A model generated the notes under the pieces. That model made no database searches and had not been told where the DNA came from. It saw only the letters and a list, made by a program, of their open reading frames with translations. Shown one piece after another: positions 22,010 through 24,969 of a stretch of 24,969 nt of DNA. The stretch is from a virus. Position 1 is the stretch's first letter; each line of letters begins with the position of its first letter. The DNA is taken from positions 1 through 24,969 of the IMG/VR virus record IMGVR_UViG_3300042298_002138. The stretch is one strand, 5' to 3'. A program made the translations under genes and the position numbers.

Positions 22010-24366
22010 TTGGGGGTGCCCTGGCTGATCAGGTTGAGGGCCCTTCTGCCGGCTGGCGTGAGCTTCCAGGCGGTCCCGGCCTTGCTGACCAGGCCCCGTT
22101 TGCGCAGCCAGGTGAGGTTGTTTCTGATGGTCGATTCGTTGCTGTTTAGTTCGGTGATGATCAGGTTCGTTGCGGTCGAGATCTTGCGCTCGGTGCGCAC
22201 CTCAATGCAGTCGAGGATTGCGCCGCGGGCGTTGCCGGTGACCTCGCCGCGCGTTACCTCAAAGCCGTCCTCGGAGAGGCGATAGCAAAACTCGCGAGAC
22301 GGGGAGCCTCTGAGCTTGTGAACGCTCCATTCGTTGCCGGGCCCCCGGTCGGTGACCACACGGGTGAGCTGATGCACGGCGCTGGGGATCTGGTTGATGT
22401 TCTGGCTGCCTGCTGCGGCCTGCAGCCCCTTGCCAGCGGCCTTGCCGCCTGCTGGGTGGTGAAGCCATAGCAGCGAGCAATGGCGGCCTACCAGGGCCTG
22501 CATGAACCGCATCAGGGTGCCTACCGGGCCGATGCCGAAGTTGACGCCTGCCAGTTCGAGCACCGCCTTTAGGCTGTCGATCACCACTAGCGCGTAGTCG
22601 CCCTGTTCGAGTTCGTCGCGCAGCTCCAGGAGGCCCCGGGGTGAACAACTCCACGCGGGGGTGCCCTCGGAGCCCTCAGCTGTCCAGATGGTGAACCCGG
22701 CGATCACCTCGGGGTCAGTAGCGACTCCGAGATCCTCGAGGTACTCGCGCACCATTGCCCTGGCGCCTTCGCCGCCGTCGCTGCCAATCCAGAGAATTCT
22801 GCCGCTGCGATCAGGGGTGATCTGCTGATCAAGAAATGGCCGGCCCTTGATGATCGAGACGCCCATGGCGGCGGCGGCCATGGTCTTGCCGGTGCCGCCA
22901 GCGCCAAATAGCACATGATCGCGGCGCCACAGCAGGAACCCAGGTAGCAGATCCTCAGCAGGCGAATCGAGGGGATCGGCAATTGAGCGGCCACGGCGCG
23001 CGCCACTGTGCCCTACCTGCAGTGGGAGGCCCCAGCGGGCGGCCAGCGCGTACATCATGCGATCGTCGATGGCGTCGCCGCGCACGCCCAGGTTCCACAA
23101 GTCCGCGCGGGTCGCCTGCTGCTTTGCCCAGGGATCGGAGGGGTCTAGGTGCAGGTCGAGCAGGTGGTCTAGGAGCCGCTGAATCTGTTCATCTCGGGGC
23201 AGCTCTTCTGGCTGATCGCTGCTGGCGTTGGGCGTTGCGGCCGCGCCCTGCGGCTGTGGCGGGGTGGGCTGGCTGGGCTTGGGCTGGCCTGGGCCACTGC
23301 CGCGTGAGCTGCCGCTGCCAGGGGGGCGCCAGCCGTGCTGCCTGGCATGCCACCAGAACGTCTCGGCGGCGATCCGCTGGCCGCCAGACCTGGCCACCTG
23401 CGGGATGTCCCAGTTGCAGGCTTTGCTGGGGCTGTGGGCCTCCATCAAGCCGATAGCCACCTCCGGGGCGTGGCCAGCCTCTGCGCATGCCTGGATCAGG
23501 CCCCAGAGGATGTTCCGGTAGTTGCCGTAGGTTTCGTCACCACCACCAACACGGCGGGGGATGTAGCTGAGAGCGTCGCGGATCTGCTCCAGCGGCCTAG
23601 GGGGGAATTCCTGCAGCCGTGGCGCGATCGGCGCGATGGGGATCCCAGGGGCCAGTGCGGGCTGGGCCAATTCCAGCTCCAGAACCTGGCTCTGCTCACC
23701 TGCGGCAAGCGCGGCTTCGAACTCGGCGAGGGTGTAGCGGTTGCCGGTCTCATGGATGATCGTGGCCTGGCCCGTGGGTTGGCCGGACACCTTGTCGTGG
23801 TAGATGCCGCCTGGCAGACGCATCAGGCGGGAGGGGTTGGAGCACTGGGGATCAGATTTGCAATAGGCAATCAGGCGGGCGGTGATGGCGCGCCAGGTGG
23901 CCGGGTCGATGGCCGAATCGAGCGCCCAGTAGACGTGGACTGATTTCCCGCCGGTGAGCACCATCACAGTGGGTTCCGGTAGCCCCAGCGTTCGCCAGGC
24001 AATCAGCTGATCGGCGATTGAGATCTTGTCCCACTCGGCAAAGAAGGCTTTGCAGCCGATGATGTCCTCGTCGTGGACGCAGCCGGTGGGCAGGCCCTCG
24101 CGGTTGATGCCTGTAGCGATGAGAGCAGTGCCGGTGATGAAGTAAACGGACGCGCCATCGGCGCAGTCGGCGATCAGCTCCGCCAGGTCAAGGCCGTGCT
24201 GATCAGGTGCCCAACCCTTACGGCTTGGGTCCCGGCGGCGGCGGTTGGCGCCACGGTTGGGGGCAATGGAGCGCAGCCAGACCGTGGCCGGGTCAAGGCC
24301 CAGCAGCAGCAGGAACCGCAACGCGGCGTTGCCGTCTACTGCTGGTGGGGTGATGGGCTCAGCCAT
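21997..24366 (-). CDS. Primase-like/RepA-type helicase fusion protein
   Basis: I choose the second ATG (24366), which overlaps the previous stop as TGATG and lies 18 nt after motif copy E; 789 aa. The N-terminal third resembles an archaeo-eukaryotic primase domain of RepB/BT4734 type: CKAFFAEWDK (about 106-115), LTGGKSVHVYW (138-148) and NPSRLMRLPGG (178-188). The middle is a RecA-fold helicase: VLFGAGGTGKTMAAAAMG (Walker A, near 495), ALVVIDSLKAVLEL (Walker B, near 595), SLLWLHHPAGGK. The C-terminus is a winged helix (STIRNNLTWLRKRGLVSK). It would open and prime phage DNA at the origin. Confidence 0.85.
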   Translation of the reverse strand: MAEPITPPAVDGNAALRFLLLLGLDPATVWLRSIAPNRGANRRRRDPSRKGWAPDQHGLDLAELIADCADGASVYFITGTALIATGINREGLPTGCVHDEDIIGCKAFFAEWDKISIADQLIAWRTLGLPEPTVMVLTGGKSVHVYWALDSAIDPATWRAITARLIAYCKSDPQCSNPSRLMRLPGGIYHDKVSGQPTGQATIIHETGNRYTLAEFEAALAAGEQSQVLELELAQPALAPGIPIAPIAPRLQEFPPRPLEQIRDALSYIPRRVGGGDETYGNYRNILWGLIQACAEAGHAPEVAIGLMEAHSPSKACNWDIPQVARSGGQRIAAETFWWHARQHGWRPPGSGSSRGSGPGQPKPSQPTPPQPQGAAATPNASSDQPEELPRDEQIQRLLDHLLDLHLDPSDPWAKQQATRADLWNLGVRGDAIDDRMMYALAARWGLPLQVGHSGARRGRSIADPLDSPAEDLLPGFLLWRRDHVLFGAGGTGKTMAAAAMGVSIIKGRPFLDQQITPDRSGRILWIGSDGGEGARAMVREYLEDLGVATDPEVIAGFTIWTAEGSEGTPAWSCSPRGLLELRDELEQGDYALVVIDSLKAVLELAGVNFGIGPVGTLMRFMQALVGRHCSLLWLHHPAGGKAAGKGLQAAAGSQNINQIPSAVHQLTRVVTDRGPGNEWSVHKLRGSPSREFCYRLSEDGFEVTRGEVTGNARGAILDCIEVRTERKISTATNLIITELNSNESTIRNNLTWLRKRGLVSKAGTAWKLTPAGRRALNLISQGTPNPWR

Positions 24367-24542
24367 CATTTCGCCTGCTGCTGCTCAGGGTCGAGAGTTT
24401 GAGTTGCGGGATCTGCCTGCATGGCCTGCTCCAGGGCCAGCTGCAGCAACGTGGTGATGGGGATTCCCCGGAGCAGTCGCTGACGCTCAAGCCACTCCCG
24501 CTGGGCGGTGGTGGGGCGGAATGTGACGGTGGGGCGGGCCAT
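24366..24542 (-). CDS. Small ribbon-helix-helix-like DNA-binding protein
   Basis: I choose ATG 24542, giving 58 aa; a longer frame to 24659 lacks protein character. PTVTFRPTTAQREWLERQRL followed by IPITTLLQLALEQAM matches a ribbon-helix-helix (CopG/Arc-like) pattern: a beta strand, then two helices. A Gln-rich tail follows. As first gene of the leftward cluster, it may repress its own promoter, where two inverted repeats lie upstream, or act as an antitoxin-like regulator. Its stop overlaps the helicase start. Confidence 0.62.
   Translation of the reverse strand: MARPTVTFRPTTAQREWLERQRLLRGIPITTLLQLALEQAMQADPATQTLDPEQQQAK
24385..24403 (-). promoter_or_regulatory. Repeated start-associated motif, copy E
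   Basis: Sequence CTCAAACTCTCGACCCTGA on the minus strand, ending 18 nt before the helicase ATG at 24366. It lies inside the last codons of the upstream gene (encoding QTLDPE). Confidence 0.5.
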
Positions 24543-24570
24543 TGCTGGGTTCGGGGTTCCGAGCCAATGT

Positions 24571-24608
24571 ACTCGGATGCGAGTCGGATCTGCTACTCTG
24601 AGCAGATC
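24571..24608. promoter_or_regulatory. Possible operator: two inverted repeats between divergent genes
   Basis: ACTCG-GATG-CGAGT (24571-24584) and GATCTGCT-ACTCTG-AGCAGATC (24587-24608) lie in the gap between the leftward RHH gene and the rightward pentapeptide gene. The RHH protein is a natural candidate to bind them. No clear -35/-10 pair was identified. Confidence 0.45.
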
Positions 24609-24700
24609 GGGGCAGTGCAGCGTTGCTTCAACCACCCCGTCTTCCCCGCCTCCAGCCAATCACCCCCCCCCAGCCCCCAGTGACCACCACCACCCCATCC

Positions 24701-24969
24701 ATGGATCTGCCCAACGTGCTACGCCTGCATGCCTTGTGGCGGCGCGGCGGCCAAGACGGCCGCCGCGCGAACCTGGCCGGCGCGGACCTGACCTTCGCGA
24801 ACTTGGCCGGCGCGAACCTGGCCGGCGCGAACCTGACCGGCGCGAACCTGACCGGCGCGGACCTGGCCGGCGCGAAACTGGCCGGCGCGGACCTGGCCGG
24901 CGCGAACGTGACCGGCGCGGACCTGGCCGGCGCGAAACTGGCCGGCGCGAAACTGGCCGGCGCAATTGG
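24701..24969 (+). CDS. Pentapeptide-repeat protein (3' end beyond the window)
   Basis: The only convincing plus-strand gene. From ATG 24701 it encodes [17 protein letters not shown] and then an unbroken array of A(D/N/K)LxG pentapeptides ([25 protein letters not shown]) up to the window edge, at least 13 units. These form a right-handed beta-helix. A GTG at 24680 in the same frame would add seven residues. Such proteins are very common in cyanobacteria; some mimic DNA and inhibit gyrase, but most have no known role. It is probably an independent cargo or host gene next to the phage cluster. The near-identical 15-bp DNA units suggest recent expansion. A run of nine C lies upstream (24663-24671). 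Confidence 0.82.
   Translation, partial: MDLPNVLRLHALWRRGGQDGRRANLAGADLTFANLAGANLAGANLTGANLTGADLAGAKLAGADLAGANVTGADLAGAKLAGAKLAGAI

Noticed and set aside
24660-24965. Arg/Pro-rich minus-strand frame
   Set aside because: It is the antisense of the pentapeptide-repeat DNA, giving a meaningless RRPGPRR repeat.
1-24969. Cyanobacterial HIP1 octamer GCGATCGC as host marker
   Set aside because: I found only near matches by eye (such as GCGATCGG and GCGATCGT), so it gives no support for or against a cyanobacterial host.

Overview
The window is a block of siphovirus-type phage or prophage genome. Nearly all genes lie on the minus strand, so they read from right to left. The head, packaging and tail genes follow the phage lambda order: Nu1-like and gpA-like terminase, gpW-like connector, gpB-like portal, gpC-like S49 protease/scaffold, decoration protein, major capsid protein, FII-like joiner, U-like terminator, tail tube, G/GT chaperones and tape measure. 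No integrase, lysis enzyme, tRNA or CRISPR array is visible. The host is not certain. The GC-rich codon use, the pentapeptide-repeat gene at the right edge and the style of the small hypothetical genes suggest a picocyanobacterium-like host (Synechococcus/Cyanobium group). I hold that only moderately.

Right part (about 24969 to 18650), regulation and replication. A rightward pentapeptide-repeat gene, cut by the window end, faces a leftward cluster: a small ribbon-helix-helix-like protein, a primase-like/RepA-type helicase, a 371-nt repeat-rich gap that could be an origin, a PD-(D/E)XK exonuclease, a KilA-N antirepressor-like protein, three small genes and a RusA-type resolvase. Several genes overlap by ATGA or TGATG and are probably translationally coupled.

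Middle part (about 18614 to 7942), packaging and head. A GpZ-like protein and an HNH endonuclease precede the terminase. A Dam-family adenine methyltransferase carrying six 42-bp in-frame repeats sits between the small and large terminase genes. The head genes follow.

Left part (7942 to 1), neck and tail. A 662-aa virion protein with VSG repeats and three small genes come before the tail terminator, a 55-aa gene, the tail tube and the G/GT pair. G and GT are joined by a textbook -1 slippery heptamer, A AAA AAC. The tape measure gene runs off the left edge.

The most unusual signals are four. (1) A 19-bp motif (consensus CTCAGACTCTCKASCCYGA) occurs seven times on the coding strand just ahead of start codons, often at a fixed distance. 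(2) A perfect 28-bp inverted repeat lies inside the HNH coding region. (3) The primase-helicase and the KilA-N protein end in the same winged-helix module. (4) The gap downstream of the helicase holds converging CGGGAA repeats.
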